Shown: piece by piece, positions 1 to 12,847 of the stretch
How the letters are laid out: each line of letters opens with the position of its first letter
Position numbering within the stretch: the first letter of the stretch is position 1
NCBI GenBank assembly: GCA_013398015.1
Contig: VZRR01006745.1
Span: 629,515-693,514 of the forward strand
DNA: 64,000 nucleotides
Direction: 5' to 3'
From: Oreocharis arfaki
Taxonomy: Eukaryota; Chordata; Aves; Passeriformes; Paramythiidae
Program-made: the position numbers and the translations under genes
Notes under the pieces: model-generated
Database searches by the model: none
What the model saw: only the letters and a program-made list of their open reading frames with translations
Told to the model about the DNA's origin: nothing

Positions 1-176
1 GCATTTTTGTATTAGCACAAGTAGGAAATGTCAGAAGGGGTGCTCAGATATTTTAATTGCTTTGAGAAGATATGGCTTCAAACTCTACTACCAGCAAACA
101 AAATTGTCAAAGCTTTACACGGGTAGTGGTGCAGATCACATTAAGATCAAAACTTACTTGACAAATTTCATTCCAG

Positions 177-283
177 GGCAATATTGGATCATCGAATTGG
201 GGTCTTAACTTGCTTCAAGAGGAGAATGTAATTCCCGATATAATGGCACTTGCTCAACATTGTGAGGTTCTGTCTGTTAGAGG
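177..283 (+). CDS. RICTOR: RICTOR coding exon (GNIGSSNWGLNLL...)
   Basis: Acceptor TTCCAG lies at 171-176 and donor GTATGT follows 283. The exon reads GNIGSSNWGLNLLQEENVIP and ends in phase 2 (the split Gly before TCVYVLGL). It belongs to the conserved helical-repeat part. Bases 1-176 are intron. Confidence 0.95.
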
Positions 284-3200
284 GTATGTGTATCTGATTT
301 ATACATAAAATTTTCAAATGGTAGTTGCCATCAGTTTTCAAATAGCTTTACCTGATTTACATGAATACAGATTTGTACTTTATTGGAAACCAGTTATTAA
401 AGTCGCTGATGACTGAGTATCAATTTCGGTTCTATGCAGCTGCAGAATTGTGTAGGAAGTCTGAAAGAACATGCAGTAAACAAATGAAATAGATGAAAAA
501 AGATAGATACTACTTTTCTCCTTTTATATAAAACAAAACGCTGCTTAGATCTCTGTGAGAATTTATTATTCCATCGATTTTATTAAATATTTTTCTAAAA
601 TATTTAAAAGCATAAGTAGATGGTATTTTGTCTAATACTGCTACTACATTAATGTTTGGCCTTTTTTTCAAAAGGTACTTTTCTACTTTGGGTAATCAGG
701 CTCTTGTGATAATTTGTTTTTGTTTTTGAATAGTATATTGTTCTCAGATAATTTAGTGCATTTCTTAAGCTTACATTCATTTACAAATAAAAATTAATAT
801 ACTGTTTGTCAGTTTTGTAAAGTTTCTGCTGAATTGCTTTGAAACTGTTCCTTTCAAAAGTGAAATGAGTTTACTTAAATTAGGTGCTATTATTGTTGCT
901 CTTTTTTCTACATGTACATTAAATACAGAACCTGTGTCTACGTGCTTGGTCTAATAGCCAAAACTAAACAAGGATGTGACATTTTGAAGCTTCACAACTG
1001 GGATGCAGTGAGACACAGTCGTAGGCAGCCTTGGCCAGTGGTTCCTGATGACATGGAGCAGCTCTGCAATGAACTTTCTTCTATACCTAGCACTCTTAGC
1101 TTGAACTCTGAGTCGACCAGTTCTAGGCACAACAGTGAAAGCGAATCTGCTCCATCAAGTAAGTAACCAGAACACCAAAACAAGCAAACAAGAGAAAAAT
1201 GAAAAAGCAAACAAAAGTAGCCCGCAAAGAGCCCAGCCCACCACAAACAGCATTTTGGTGCTCTTACCAGCCTTTTGGCAGGGTGAGGTTCAGACCAATG
1301 GTGTAAAGGTGTTCTTGCAATGAAAGAGTACAAGCAATAGGACAGTTATGTGAATTCAGTGAGATGCCAATAAGTGAGAGGGAGTAAAACAGTGTCTTAG
1401 CTTCACATCTGGTATAGAAGAAGAATTTTCACATGAGGTTAAGTTACTAATTTTTATGTTGAGTCATGTCAGTTTGCTATAACATGCTGCAGAAACTCCA
1501 TGCTTAGGTATAAAGATACACTTGACTGTCCTCAAAGGAATATTCTAGAAAACAAGTATGTTCTCAGGGTGTGCGCACACACCCAGAATTTTGCTGTATT
1601 TAAATTATTGTGTATTTGAAGTACCTAGTGCGTTTTGTTTTTGCTATGGATACTTGGAATTTAAATCAAGAAATATACTATATTTAGATATCACTAAAGG
1701 AGTGCTTTGGTTATAATCCTAGTAGCTGGATGTTTGCACTGAAATAAGACAGTGGGGCTTTTCTTTTGAAGCAATGAAACCTTCAGCTCAATTACTCCTC
1801 AAGATGGGTAATGTGCAACAAGTTCTGCAGAAAAAGAAAAGAGGAATTAAAGTTGTAGTAAATTGCATAGACTCCCACTTGGGCTTCTATAGAATGGCTT
1901 CCTATTTTGCAACATAGTTTGTAGACTTTGAAGAAATGCCTATGTTGTGTGACAAAGTCTTTTATAATTTCAGGTATGTTCATCATGGAGGATGACCGTT
2001 TCGGTAGTACTTCCACCAGTACTTTCTTCCTAGATATTACTGAAGATGCAGAACAAATATTTTATGACAGACCTGGACCTTCAAAGGACAAAGACCGTAG
2101 TCCCTTTCCTTTTTTTTCTTCTAGTAGACTTGTGAAAAATCGTATTCTAAACTCTCTTACTCTACCTAATAAAAAACACAGAAGTAGCAGTGATCCAAAA
2201 GGAGGGAAGCTGACATCATCTGACAGTAAATCAGGCCTGAGGCGGAATCGTACAGTAACAGAACCTAGTGGTAGCATAGACTTTCCTGCTGGGGAAGAAT
2301 TGAACCCTGTTTTCAGGGTTCCAAAAATCCAGACTTTACGATTAGAAACGTCTTTTGTTGGAAGTAAGCATATGGAAGATACTGATTGTACCCAGAGTAT
2401 TGGAGAAAATGATTTGAAGCTGCCAAAAGGTCTTGGAAATGAAATTCATCGGGAAAACACAAGCAAAGAAAGGCTAATAGGTGATGGTACTACACAAACA
2501 CATTTCAAGAGTCGTAGCTTGAGTTTTAATACAGATACCACAACAAGTGGCATAAGTTCAATGAGCTCTAGCCCTTCAAGGGAGACCGTAGGTGTGGACA
2601 CTACAAATGTAGATACTGACTGCGGAAGTTTGAGTACTGTGGTAAGCACAAAAACAGTTAAACCAAGTCACTGTTCAACACCACAGTCTAACCACCTGCC
2701 TCTCTCAAAATCCAACTCTGTATCCCTGGTTCCACCAGGGTCTTCTCATACCCTTCCCAGAAGAGCCCAGTCTCTTAAAGCTCCTTCTCTTGCTACGATA
2801 AAAAGTCTTGCTGACTATAACTTCAGCTACACAAGTTCTCGAGATGCATTTGGCTATGCTACACTAAAGCGCCTACAGCAGCAGAGGATGCATCCCTCAC
2901 TGTCTCACTCAGAAGCCCTGGCATCTCCAGCAAAGGATGTGCTGTTTACTGACACTATCACCATGAAGTCTGGCAGCCTGGATTCTCGACTAACCCCAAG
3001 CCGGTAAGAAGTTCTTAGGTGCTCATTTCTTACTTCAGTGCTGTAAGAACAACTTAAGAAGAACAGTATCTTCCTAGTATTTTTTTCTATCTGCACCTAA
3101 AAGGGACAGTTGTTGCAAGGTGATTCATGACTTCACTGAAGGCAGTACTGGTATTAGGTGAATAATAAAAGGATAGTTCTCAGCTTTGGAAGTGTTGTCA

Positions 3201-6200
3201 GAGAAGCCCAGCTTTCATAGCTGTGCTCAACCCTTTATAATGCTATTGGTGACAAAGCAAATTGTTTCCTTTTATCACATTTGCTTCCTGTTTTGACTTC
3301 TGTAATATAAAAAATGCAGTTGCACTGCAGACATTATTAAAGCTGCTGACATTAAAGTTGCAAACACACTAAATTGCCCATGAAGTCAGAGCTATATTTC
3401 AGAAGGGAATTTTCTCGATGTCACTTGTAGAGGTTTTAGGACAGGGACTCCTGCCAGTATGCTATATTTGTGTTCACTGTGGCCTTGAGGGCCAGTGATG
3501 AGATACTGGTACCACTGATAGGAATGTCACTTTGGCTTCTTAGCTACAACAGATCAAAGATTTTACTCATAGCATTTATTTTTAGATGGCAGTGTCACCT
3601 CTTTATTTTTGAGCAATATTAGATGTTCTGAAGACTAATTAGGTAGTTACGTAAGATGTCTAGCTCTTGACAGTGACACTGTTCCCAGCTGCAACAGTCA
3701 CTGCTGAATAACCTTAAGAGCGCTTGTATTAAATTTTTCCTTCGCATCATCTTCTAGCTAGTGCATCGGATTTTCACATTTCTGGTGAAAGGGAAAAGAC
3801 ACTTTTTATCTCTGTTCTTACCTTATCATCTCTCAAGTAAGAGAATGAGGAGATGCTACTGGTACACGAGTCATCTTACTGCAGAGAACAGCAAGTGCTC
3901 AGTCCTTGAGCTGCCCTCCTCAAACCCAGTTGAGTGTCTATGACGTGATTAAAAGCAACATCCATTTGCTGGTATTTTCACATCATTCTGGAAAGATGCC
4001 ATGAAAGATGCCTTTGTTCAAGTAAGTTAGAACTAGACTGAGTATGTTGGTTCGATTAAGGATGATTTAGTAGTTAACCTGCACTATCCTGGAAATTGGA
4101 AGTGCCATTCCTTGCTATGTCATTGGCATCCTGTGCTAGTGCAGGAACAAGTGGGTGTCATTTCAGTGGTAGTACAGGTTCTGTAATGGCTGTAAGTGAT
4201 GTTTTAGCATTCCTTGCAGTAATGCCCTTGATGTGCAGAGCAGCCTTGCTGCAGTGGACTTTGATCCTGCACGCAGTGTCATACTGGCTATTCCTGGTGC
4301 TTAGCTGTTCTTGTTCTCTTGTGTCAGTGGATAGAGTCAAGGATTTGAGCTGACCTGCTTAACACTGAAATATCTGGAGTGCTTGTATCTCTGAGAAGGT
4401 TAAATAATTGCAGACATGTATACTCAAAGAGATACTCAGATTGTGTTAGTTGCTATTGTAATTGATTGTAAAGACTGCAGTGAAACTAGTACATGTGTTT
4501 TTCTTGCTGGTTATGCTGTGTCTCCACTGAAAAATTATGGTACTTGTAATTTCAGATTGTTTATTCATAAATTCAGAGTATGTTTACTGTTCTAGTACTG
4601 TTCCAGCTTTTTAAATAATAAACTAGAAAGAAAAATTCTGTCCTTTTTATCTGCCAAATCACTTTTTCTGTCAGTCTTCAGAAAACTTTCATTTACGCTT
4701 TATTGACAGATTCATGTGTTAGTAGCAACTAACAGCCATTGATTTACTTTTGCAATGTTTTTAGTTGTTCTTTTCATTCAGAAGGTTAAAAAGCCTTTTT
4801 CTTTGCATAAATTTTGTGAAGCTAAATTTCTCTAAATTTTTGTCTCTAAAGCCCAACCAGAAATGTTAACGTGCATATTTGGACCCTGATCGTGGCTCTC
4901 ATCCTATCACCTGCAGACATTCTTTCATAAAATCTTGGTAGTCTTTATCACTGCTAATGCTTTATCTGTTAGCTTTTCTAGGAAAAGCAGGGACAAACAT
5001 TTAGGTTTAATACTTCTCTTCTTATTTGAAAGTAATTGTAGAATGTTTTGTTATTAAATATTAATGCATTTGGTAACTTTTTGAGTCTTACGATTGCACA
5101 GTCATTTAGGTTGGAAAAGATCTTTAGGGTTGAGTCCAGCTATTAACACAACACTCCCAATTCCTCCACTAAACCATGTCCTTAAGTGCCACATCTACAC
5201 ATCTGTTAAATGTCTTTAGGGGTGGTGACTCAACCACTTCCTTGGGCAGATTGTTCCAATGCTTGACAGCCCTTTCAGTGAAGAAATTTTTCTTAATATG
5301 CAATCTAAACCTCCTCTGGCAAAACCTGAGGTCTTTTCCCTCTCTTTTTTGAAGTATGGCTTGACCTCTGTTGTGAGTCCACTGGTACTGTCACTACCAT
5401 TGGTCAGAATTAGTAATAAGAAAATTGTTGATATTCTCTATGTTGTATTTTGTGCATTTCCATTGCATAATAATTTCTTGAACACTACATTGTGGTACTT
5501 TGATATTTTAATTTTATCTCAACATAAATCCCTTCTGTAGGTATAAGAGGACTCTCTATTGCCAATCTAAAATAGAAAATTGATAGGAAACTACTTTCAA
5601 GGCAGAAATTCAAAAAATCAGATGTTCACTTTACCTTCCAGTGTATCATAATTTGCAATAAAAATTCACTGTTCCTGAGGTGTGTCTTTTTATTAGGAAG
5701 CTTTAATCCACTGCATATAGACCATTTACATAGATTGATTAGCAGAAAACATTTTTAGGTTTTTATGTTTGATGAGAAGTAAAATGACAGGTGGCCAAAT
5801 GTCAAGTTTCTGTCATCAGGGCTCTGGTCAGCACTGAGAACATGTTCTCCAGCTTCCTCTCTCCTACCTCATTTTCCCATCCTGTTTCTTTCTTTGTTCT
5901 TCAAGGTATTTGTCACAGTCAGCTCTGCTCACTGTGCAGGTTTAAGTTTGTTCTTTATGCATTCATGTTGAGCAAGTACTTCCTCTATGCTTGGGTGACC
6001 TAATGGGTAGCTCCTTTGGAGTACAGGAGAAAAGATGTTCCTTGTGTGTGTCACTGATAGGCTCAAGGTGTGCCTTTGCAGGGATGTGCCTGCTCAGCTC
6101 AGAGTTTGTGAATATCCAGGAAATACATGTTCAGTGCATAGGTGCATTCCAAAATTAGGTAGTTAGGAGTTTAGAAGCCCAAATCTTTACTGGCTATGTC

Positions 6201-9200
6201 TGGGCTGTACATATTCAAAGCTAGAATGTTGAAGAAAATTCATGTGTTTGCAGGATGGGCAGGGGTTCCTGTACCAAGTTACAAAGAAATTTTTATTCCA
6301 GGAACTGCCAAACTATGCAAGACAGTATGAGGCAGAAAAAGCAATGAGCCTATAGCTGTAATTTGTCCCAACAAACTCCTGAGATCTACAGTGGGAAGAT
6401 GAGGATGGTCTTTGTGTCAGCAGCTCTTCTTACTTTTAATGTGCCAGAATGAGAGAGTTACTGAAATTGTGATTTGTTTATTTCAATGTTACAGGTTCAT
6501 GAAAGCTTTAAGTTATGCTTCATTAGATAAAGAAGATTTATTAAGTCCTATTAACCAAAACACACTTCAGCGTTCCTCCTCTGTTCGCTCCATGGTTTCT
6601 AATGCTACCTATGGTAGCTCTGATGATTATATTGGTCTTGCTCTCCCAGTAGATATCAACGAAATATTTCAGGTATGTATGTGTTAACTGATTTAGTTTA
6701 TTTGCATTTTCATACTGAAAGGCAGTCAACTGTTGCCTTTTCATAAGAATAGATTAAATCTAGAGAAATGAGGAAAAATGGACGTGGTACTTTAAAGAAA
6801 CGCATTTTGGAGAACGAGAGGTTTTTTTTTTAACTGTTCTTCTAACCTGTTTACACAGGATCACTAGGCTAGGTTGTGTTAACGGCAAATAATGGCAAAG
6901 ACTGTGTTAGAGGAGTGTTCAACAGTAGTGACATAAATTTGCTGTCATAAGATTTTTAGTTGACATCTGGTTTTTATACTAAAATGAGCATAGTCTGTGG
7001 ACATTCATTAATTCCACTTTAGCCAACCAATAATTGGTATGTTCATCAGTACCTATAAATTATGTGTATAATCACACAGTTAACTCCCTGCTACCATGAT
7101 CTCTATTAAATAATAGATTATTTTTATATAAAATATAGCATTATAGCAATAAATTATATTGTCTTTACTTAATTTCGAAGATACAGAAGATTAGATTCGA
7201 AGATTAGAAAAGATTATTTTCGATGTCTTAGCAATTCCCTTCGTCTTTCTACTTGGTAGAAACACATTCACATTTAACAAACCGATGCATCATAGGGCTT
7301 AATATTCTGTTGCTTAATTATCAAAACCAGGATATGGTCTATGTCGAAGGTAGAAGTGGGCTTCCTTATCTTTATTTTACTTAGTCTATGCCTTTCAAAT
7401 CTAAATAACCTTCTTACTAATTTTAAAAAATTGCTCAACATAGAGCAAAAGCATGTTATAGCATGTATATGCTTCTGTTTTTCCTTTGTGAAATTACTAC
7501 TTTTTCCTTCACAGTATTTGTGGCATATTTGTTACCTCATTTCTTCTCTCTTAGATCTTTTGGTAGTTGAGACATGCCTCAACTGTACTTCCTACATGCA
7601 GCATTTAAGATGTCCTGGTTGTTTTTGTACTTCATTCCCAAGGTCTCCAGTGGTGTAGAGGGATCATGGACAGATTATGGCTAGCCACTGTGGGTCACTG
7701 GTTTCCTTACAGCCTATCACCACCATTTTAATATTTGCTAACTCTTCATAAGCCTTTGTTAATACATGTTCATTCACTAATGTATATTTTTCTCATTTGG
7801 CTTTTCTTTAGTACTTAGGAACTCATTCTTAATTTCCTCCTCTAATGATATATTTTTCCTGAAGTAAAAGCTAGAAAACATTTAATTTCCTCATAAAATC
7901 TATTTTTATTTGTGTTTGATTATTACGTGTGTTAATTTTAATTTTCACTTGGGTATTCCAGGTAAAAGAAACTCCATATTTCCAGAAGAAAACTACACCT
8001 CCATTTGATGAGCATGGATCTAGGGTCTTTACATCTGATGGAGGAGGTACTGGTTTTATTCTTCTCCTGTAGCTGTCTGTTGTTTTTTGTTATATTGGGT
8101 GGGTTGTTGATTCATTTGTTAATTTTTCTTTACAGAAAACATCATTTTTAGCTGTTAAATTTTGAGAACTGTGTTCTGGAATCAGGATAGCAGGCCGTTA
8201 ATTCCCTGTTCTGCTTCGTTTGAGCTAATGTGTTGCTTCAAAATTTGGTCCTGCTCTAAAAATGAAGCAGGAAAGCCTGCTTATTTCTGATAATGTGAGC
8301 TAATGCTGCTCAAAGACTCGTAGTGATAGTGTATTAAAGGAAGTAACAAAATTTAAGCTTAGAAAAATATAAATACCATATATTGAACTATTTCCCTTTG
8401 ATTACACATTATTTGTAGGAACTTTTAATGGTGTTAGATGTGTATTTCAGAAAGCAAATTTTGTCTTTCTGTGATGTGTTCATGACAATTGATCAATGAA
8501 GGTGATGGGACGAGAGAATTGCAATTGCTGTAATGCCTGGCTGGCTCTGGAAGCTCCTTTTTACTCCAGAGAAGTCAGAAATCTGTAGGGTCTTGTTATG
8601 TGTCTTTTCAACTGAAAAAAAGAAGCCTTGACACTGTTTTTTTAATAGTTTATTAGGATAGCTGTTGTCCTACCTTATTTTTCAATTTCATATTAATATT
8701 ATACACAAAGTTGATTTTGCTGGAGGTATGTTTCTGTAGTTTGCTAAGTTTCAGTGTAACGTAACTCTTGTTCAAAATTGTATTTGTTTGTTTTTTCCAC
8801 CCAGGGAAGAGCATGTCACTAAAGTGTCTTCTGCTTGTTTCTGCATTGCTGAGTCTAGTTTCTTCCTGTCACGGCCACTAAGTTACAGTTTTTTAAATTG
8901 TGTTTATATTTGCGTTGGTGCATGTGTAATTCCAACATCTGGTATATTGTTTTATTAATCTCGTTTGAACTATAAAAATTGGTAATGTATTGGTGTTACG
9001 TGGGTATTAGTAATGTTGATATCATGTCAGGATTTACCACTTACCTTCTTACAGTGTGTGTGCTTAGAGGTTGAATTCTGTCCTTTGCAATGTTTTGTTA
9101 CATATAATAATCTGGGACTAAAATGTTTTGTCTCTTTCTCAAATGCTAACAATCTTGGGAGCTTAACCACTCAAAAATAAACTTTATAGGTCTTCACATG

Positions 9201-12200
9201 CACTCCATCCCCAGCCTTAAAAGGCTTGAAAGTGGAAATTAATTGAAAGAGTTAGTGTTGGTTGCTTGGTTTTATTGGGGTTTTTTGGTAACTAAATCTT
9301 GTCTACAGGTCTTCCATCAGGTGCGAGTGATGTTGTCAAAAGCCCTTTTCAGATGCTCCGCCAGCAGATCAGTCTCACTGAAATAATGAATACCAGCCGT
9401 TCAGATGCCTCTCAGTTCTTAGAAGGTACAGAGGACACAGGGCTCCAGGAGCACACAGATGAGAACTGTCTTTATTGTGTGTGCATTCAGATTCTGGGTT
9501 ATCAGCCTAACACCAAAGTGAGCTCTTCATATAATCGTGCAGGTTAGTATTCCTTCTGGGGAAGTGTGATAAAACTGAGTGATCATACTGGCTTTTGTTC
9601 ATCTTTAAATTAATCTGGAAAGGTTTTTGTATAACTGACTATTGACCTTAAAATTATTTCTCTAATAAGCTAATTATTTGACCAGTGGTATTGCTCTGGT
9701 CATTTCCAGCTTGCTACTTTTTAGGGTTAGTAGGAGTAGGTGCCTGCATGTTCTTTTAAATATTTCTAAGAGCACGTCAAAATACAAAATTTGAAACCTT
9801 ATTTAGTACTTAAAATGCCTGTTCTGAAAACTGACATTTTGCTGTTCAACTAATGAAAAGACTGACATCAAATCAAGTCTGTGCCATAAAATACAATGAA
9901 GGAAATCTGCGGAGTCTGTTGAAGTTGAGCTGTAGTTTCGGGGATTTAGTCATCTTCTCTCATATTTTGAGATTCAGATGAGATTCAGAGTTATTTTTTC
10001 TAACCTCCTCTGCAGAGCTTGCAGTTACACGCCTTTTGTCAATGTCTGTGATGAAAAGATAATCCAGTAGTGGATGCTTTGTAGGAATCTTCACTGTTGT
10101 ACAACAGTGTTAGACATTTATTAGTAGCAGCGTTGGCAGGGGGGTGATGCACAAATATGAGGAATGGCTCAGACAGCTGAGCTGGAGTTCGGTAGTGAGA
10201 AGGGATAGCAAATAACATCCCAGCTGTAGTTACAGGTGCAGCAGAGCCTGGCTCTTGCCAGAGCCCTTTCTGCAAACACCTGTGACAGTTTTGTGAACGA
10301 AAGGAAGTCTGCATGTGCAAGAGCATCTGTATTGTGTTACATAAAACAGAGCACGGATACTTCGGTAGCAGCACTATGTGTGATTGCTTCTTAGGCTTCC
10401 ATTAGTGGCTGGAAAAGACTCCACTTGTGTATTTTAAGATTAAAAAGAAAAATCAGTTCTGGAAGAGTTTTAGTATGATTTGTCCAAAATCCACCATCTA
10501 GTTGCAAGCTGATTTTATGCATAGTACTTAGTGCATCAGTATCTTGCATGTCTGCCATTGTTGAAAAATAACAAAAGCACGTGAAACAAAAGCGCGACTA
10601 ACAAAGGTGCAACATCTTGTTCATGTCAGATTTTTCAGACATTCCATATACTGACTGGTGTGGGCAGACCATTCACAATCACTTAGATGTGCATTCCTCC
10701 AAATTTTCTGGAATTTCAGGCTGTAGTGATGCAGTATCCCATGGTTCAGCCAGCAGCACCAAGAGTACAGAGCTTGTATTAGGTAAGTTTGAAAGCCTTA
10801 GGATTATTAGAGACTATCACTAATAAAGTATATTTTAGGCATTGTGAAAAAATTACATTTTACTTGCGTACACTGCAACAAATTAATGCTCTTTATTAGA
10901 CAAAAAATGAAAAAATCTGAGTAAAAACGTCATCCATCTCCAGGTGGGAGAACATAGTCCTAAACTCTTATCCCTTTACTGTACAGCATTTCTGCAGGTT
11001 ATTCAATACCTGACATTACAAGCAAATTGATTCTTTTTTTTTCTACACTGATGTTAGTTTAAAAAAGACTTCCAGGAATTACTGAATTACTGTGAAGAGA
11101 AAGACTTTTTTTTATATACTTGTGCATTACATTTTGAATTATGATGGTTTCTTACAAAGTAGCTGGTTTTTAAATTTTCCACTATCTCATAGGAGCTCAT
11201 CCAGTTTGCAACATGATTTAGTGGTAGCAATACCACTGTAACTTTATCTTGCAGGTTTTTCTTTGAAATGGTAGAAATATTTTTGAAAACGTAAACTGTT
11301 TAAATTCCTGAAAATAGTTGTGTTTTAAGTTTTCATTTCAATAGAAATATTTTTGATAGCTCAGAATACATGTTAGTATGTGTGTATGGAATGCATTAAC
11401 AGGCTTCTGTGGCATAAGATCAGTGCAGCCAAAGACAATTGTCTTTAAATCCACACTGATTTGTTTTTCCAGGAGTAAAGTCAATCCCAGATGACACACC
11501 AGTGTGCAGGATACTTCTGCGGAAAGAGGTCTTACGTTTAGTTATTAATTTGAGCAGTTCAGTAGGAACTAAGGGCCATGAAACTGGACTTCTGACGTAA
11601 GTTTGATATGTTACAGATGCTTGAGCAACATTTAGTCGTATGTATTCTCTTAAGGCCTCAGGGGCAGTGAATAATCTGACTTCACAAAAATTGTCAGGCA
11701 GATATGATTGAATGTAATGTAGAAGCTCAATAAATGATCTTAACATTTTTGCTCTGTTTAATATTTTACTCTTAACCAGACTTTTAAAAATCAGTAATTT
11801 AACAGTACTGATTACATATCTAGTATAGCATATATCTTTAAAAAGAAACTAATATTTTAAAATTTGTTCTGGATAACAGATATTTACATTAACAAACTGA
11901 AAGTAACTTCTTGAGAAACACAACTCTACTTTAAGCAAGAGTACAACTACTGAAATTAATTTATTTTAAAAAAAGTTAAAATATAGGAATATAAATCCAG
12001 GGATTAAATGTTATAACCTGTAGATTTCTGGACTAGTGACACTGGAAACTGACAACATCTGAAAGAATATGCAGAAATGCATGGTTTAGTTTAAAAATGA
12101 TTACAGGTTTAAAAGATTAGTTTAATCTTTTTTAATATTTTTATGACTGCTGTACATGTGGATGTCAATTATGTGATACACTGTTCTCTTTCTAAGTCTG

Positions 12201-12847
12201 TTATTTTAAGACTAGGCAATCATAGTAATTCTGTACAACTTACAAGTTGTATATTCTGTTTCATCTCATTAATGTAGATTTCTTCCAGTTTTGTAGAAAG
12301 TAATGCTGTCTGTTTTGATTTTCTTGCTTTGGTCAGTTCTAGGATTTATAATGCCTATTACTGAAGAATTAATGATGACAATCCAATTGAAAAGTTTGGG
12401 GTTTTTTTAATACAATAGAAATCTGTTCAACACTTAGAAAATTTTGTTTATTCTGTTGTTCAGGATTAAGGAGAAGTATCCCCAAGCATTTGATGACATA
12501 TGCCTTTACTCTGAGGTGTCCTACTTGCTAGCACATTGTACATTTCGACTTCCATCCCGAAGGTTCATTCAGGAGCTATTTCAAGATGTTCAGTTCTTGC
12601 AGGTAAGTGGAGGGTGCACATGCATTGAATGTACCAAAATGGCTGGCTGGGTGCAGCTTGCATGTCCTGAGTAAAAGATGCTTTCAGATAGGTACATCCT
12701 AAAGAAAACCATTTTATGATGTCTCCTGAGTAAAATCTCTAGCAATATTAATACTCCATCCTTTCCTTTTAGATGCATGAGGAAGCAGAGGCTATTTTAG
12801 CAACCCCGGCAAAGCAGCCAGTAATCGATGCATCAGCTGAGTCCTGA
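177..12847 (+). CDS. RICTOR: RICTOR, C-terminal 784 residues (10 coding exons; 5' part outside window)
   Basis: RICTOR is the scaffold that defines mTOR complex 2, which phosphorylates the hydrophobic motif of AKT, SGK and PKC. Coding exons are 177-283, 929-1158, 1974-3003, 6495-6672, 7962-8046, 9309-9542, 10630-10782, 11473-11596, 12464-12602 and 12773-12847. All junctions are GT-AG and phases agree throughout; the sum is 2355 nt ending in TGA. The reading starts GNIGSSNWGLNLL and ends with SAES before the stop, as in vertebrate RICTOR. Human RICTOR has 1708 residues, so about 924 lie upstream of the window. The fragment covers the end of the helical-repeat part, the long Ser/Thr-rich regulatory region (exon 1974-3003) and the conserved C-terminal region. 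Identity is very secure; individual exon edges are inferred from consensus and phase. Confidence 0.97.
929..1158 (+). CDS. RICTOR: RICTOR coding exon (TCVYVLGLIAKTKQG...)
   Basis: The acceptor ACAG ends at 928 and the donor GTAAGT starts at 1159. The exon encodes TCVYVLGLIAKTKQGCDIL and then a serine-rich stretch, LSLNSESTSSRHNSESES, both characteristic of RICTOR. It ends in phase 1 within a Ser codon. The 3' part begins the disordered regulatory region. Confidence 0.96.
1974..3003 (+). CDS. RICTOR: RICTOR long exon: Ser/Thr-rich regulatory region
   Basis: The acceptor TTTCAG ends at 1973 and the donor GTAAGA starts at 3004. This 1030-nt exon is the largest coding exon in the window. It runs from MFIMEDDRFGS through VKNRILNSLTLPNKKHR, SSSPSRETVGVD and SNSVSLVPPGSSHTLPRR to LTPSR. 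It is Ser/Thr-rich and low in complexity, as expected for the disordered phospho-regulated segment. The RxRxxT site RNRTVT, codons 2243-2260, matches the human Thr1135 S6K site (RIRTLT). The exon ends in phase 2. Confidence 0.97.
3004..6494 (+). other. RICTOR: RICTOR intron (3.5 kb)
   Basis: AT-rich intron bounded by GTAAGA and TTACAG. Apart from the CR1 fragment at 5085-5350 I see only unremarkable sequence. ORFs such as 3761-3943, 4096-4353 and 5791-6003 lack recognisable domains. No cassette exon could be supported. Confidence 0.8.
5085..5350 (-). mobile_element. CR1 LINE fragment, 3' end, in a RICTOR intron
   Basis: Read on the minus strand this is the familiar 3' end of an avian CR1 element. 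On the plus strand the diagnostic order is AGGTTGGAAAAGATCTTTAG, then a decayed 'cactaaaccatgtcc' block, then the 'ttgggcagattgttccaatg' block, then 'cagtgaagaaatttttctta'. It is 5'-truncated, as most CR1 copies are, and strongly diverged, so it is old. Confidence 0.85.
6495..6672 (+). CDS. RICTOR: RICTOR coding exon (FMKALSYASLDKEDL...)
   Basis: The acceptor TTACAG ends at 6494 and the donor GTATGT starts at 6673. The exon encodes FMKALSYASLDKEDLLSP and DDYIGLALPVDINEIFQ, nearly identical to mammalian RICTOR. It ends in phase 0. The 3.5-kb intron before it lies where mammals carry an alternative insertion; I could not identify a cassette exon there. Confidence 0.96.
7962..8046 (+). CDS. RICTOR: RICTOR short coding exon (VKETPYFQKK...)
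   Basis: The acceptor ATTCCAG ends at 7961 and the donor GTACTG starts at 8047. The exon encodes VKETPYFQKKTTPPFDEHGS and ends in phase 1. Its sequence is less conserved than its neighbours, but length and phase fit the RICTOR series. Confidence 0.92.
9309..9542 (+). CDS. RICTOR: RICTOR coding exon (LPSGASDVVKSPFQ...)
   Basis: The acceptor CTACAG ends at 9308 and the donor GTTAGT starts at 9543. The exon encodes FQMLRQQISLTEIMN and EDTGLQEHTDENCLYCVCIQ. The cysteine-containing CLYCVC segment is part of the conserved C-terminal region. It ends in phase 1. Confidence 0.95.
10630..10782 (+). CDS. RICTOR: RICTOR coding exon (FSDIPYTDWCGQTIHN...)
   Basis: The acceptor GTCAG ends at 10629 and the donor GTAAGT starts at 10783. 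The exon encodes DFSDIPYTDWCGQTIHN, SKFSGISGCSDAVS and SSTKSTELVLG. It ends in phase 1. Confidence 0.95.
11473..11596 (+). CDS. RICTOR: RICTOR coding exon (VKSIPDDTPVCRILL...)
   Basis: The acceptor TTCCAG ends at 11472 and the donor GTAAGT starts at 11597. The exon encodes VKSIPDDTPVCRILLRKEVL and continues with RLVINLSSSVGTKGHETGLL. It ends in phase 2. Confidence 0.95.
12464..12602 (+). CDS. RICTOR: RICTOR penultimate coding exon (IKEKYPQAFDDICLY...)
   Basis: The acceptor TTCAG ends at 12463 and the donor GTAAGT starts at 12603. The exon encodes IKEKYPQAFDDICLYSEVSY and RRFIQELFQDVQFLQ, nearly identical to mammals. It ends in phase 0. The following intron is only 170 bp. Confidence 0.96.
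12773..12847 (+). CDS. RICTOR: RICTOR last coding exon and stop
   Basis: The acceptor TTTTAG ends at 12772. The exon encodes MHEEAEAILATPAKQPVIDA then SAES and TGA at 12845-12847. The Thr-Pro pair equivalent to the human Thr1695 region (TPPKQP) is present, but the second Pro is Ala here. Confidence 0.96.
   Translation: MHEEAEAILATPAKQPVIDASAES

Noticed and set aside
2..205. A 68-codon open frame ending in TAA at 203-205 that overlaps the first RICTOR exon in another frame
   Set aside because: It has no ATG, runs through the TTCCAG acceptor and reads the exon out of frame. The RICTOR frame (GNIGSSNWG) is clearly the real one.
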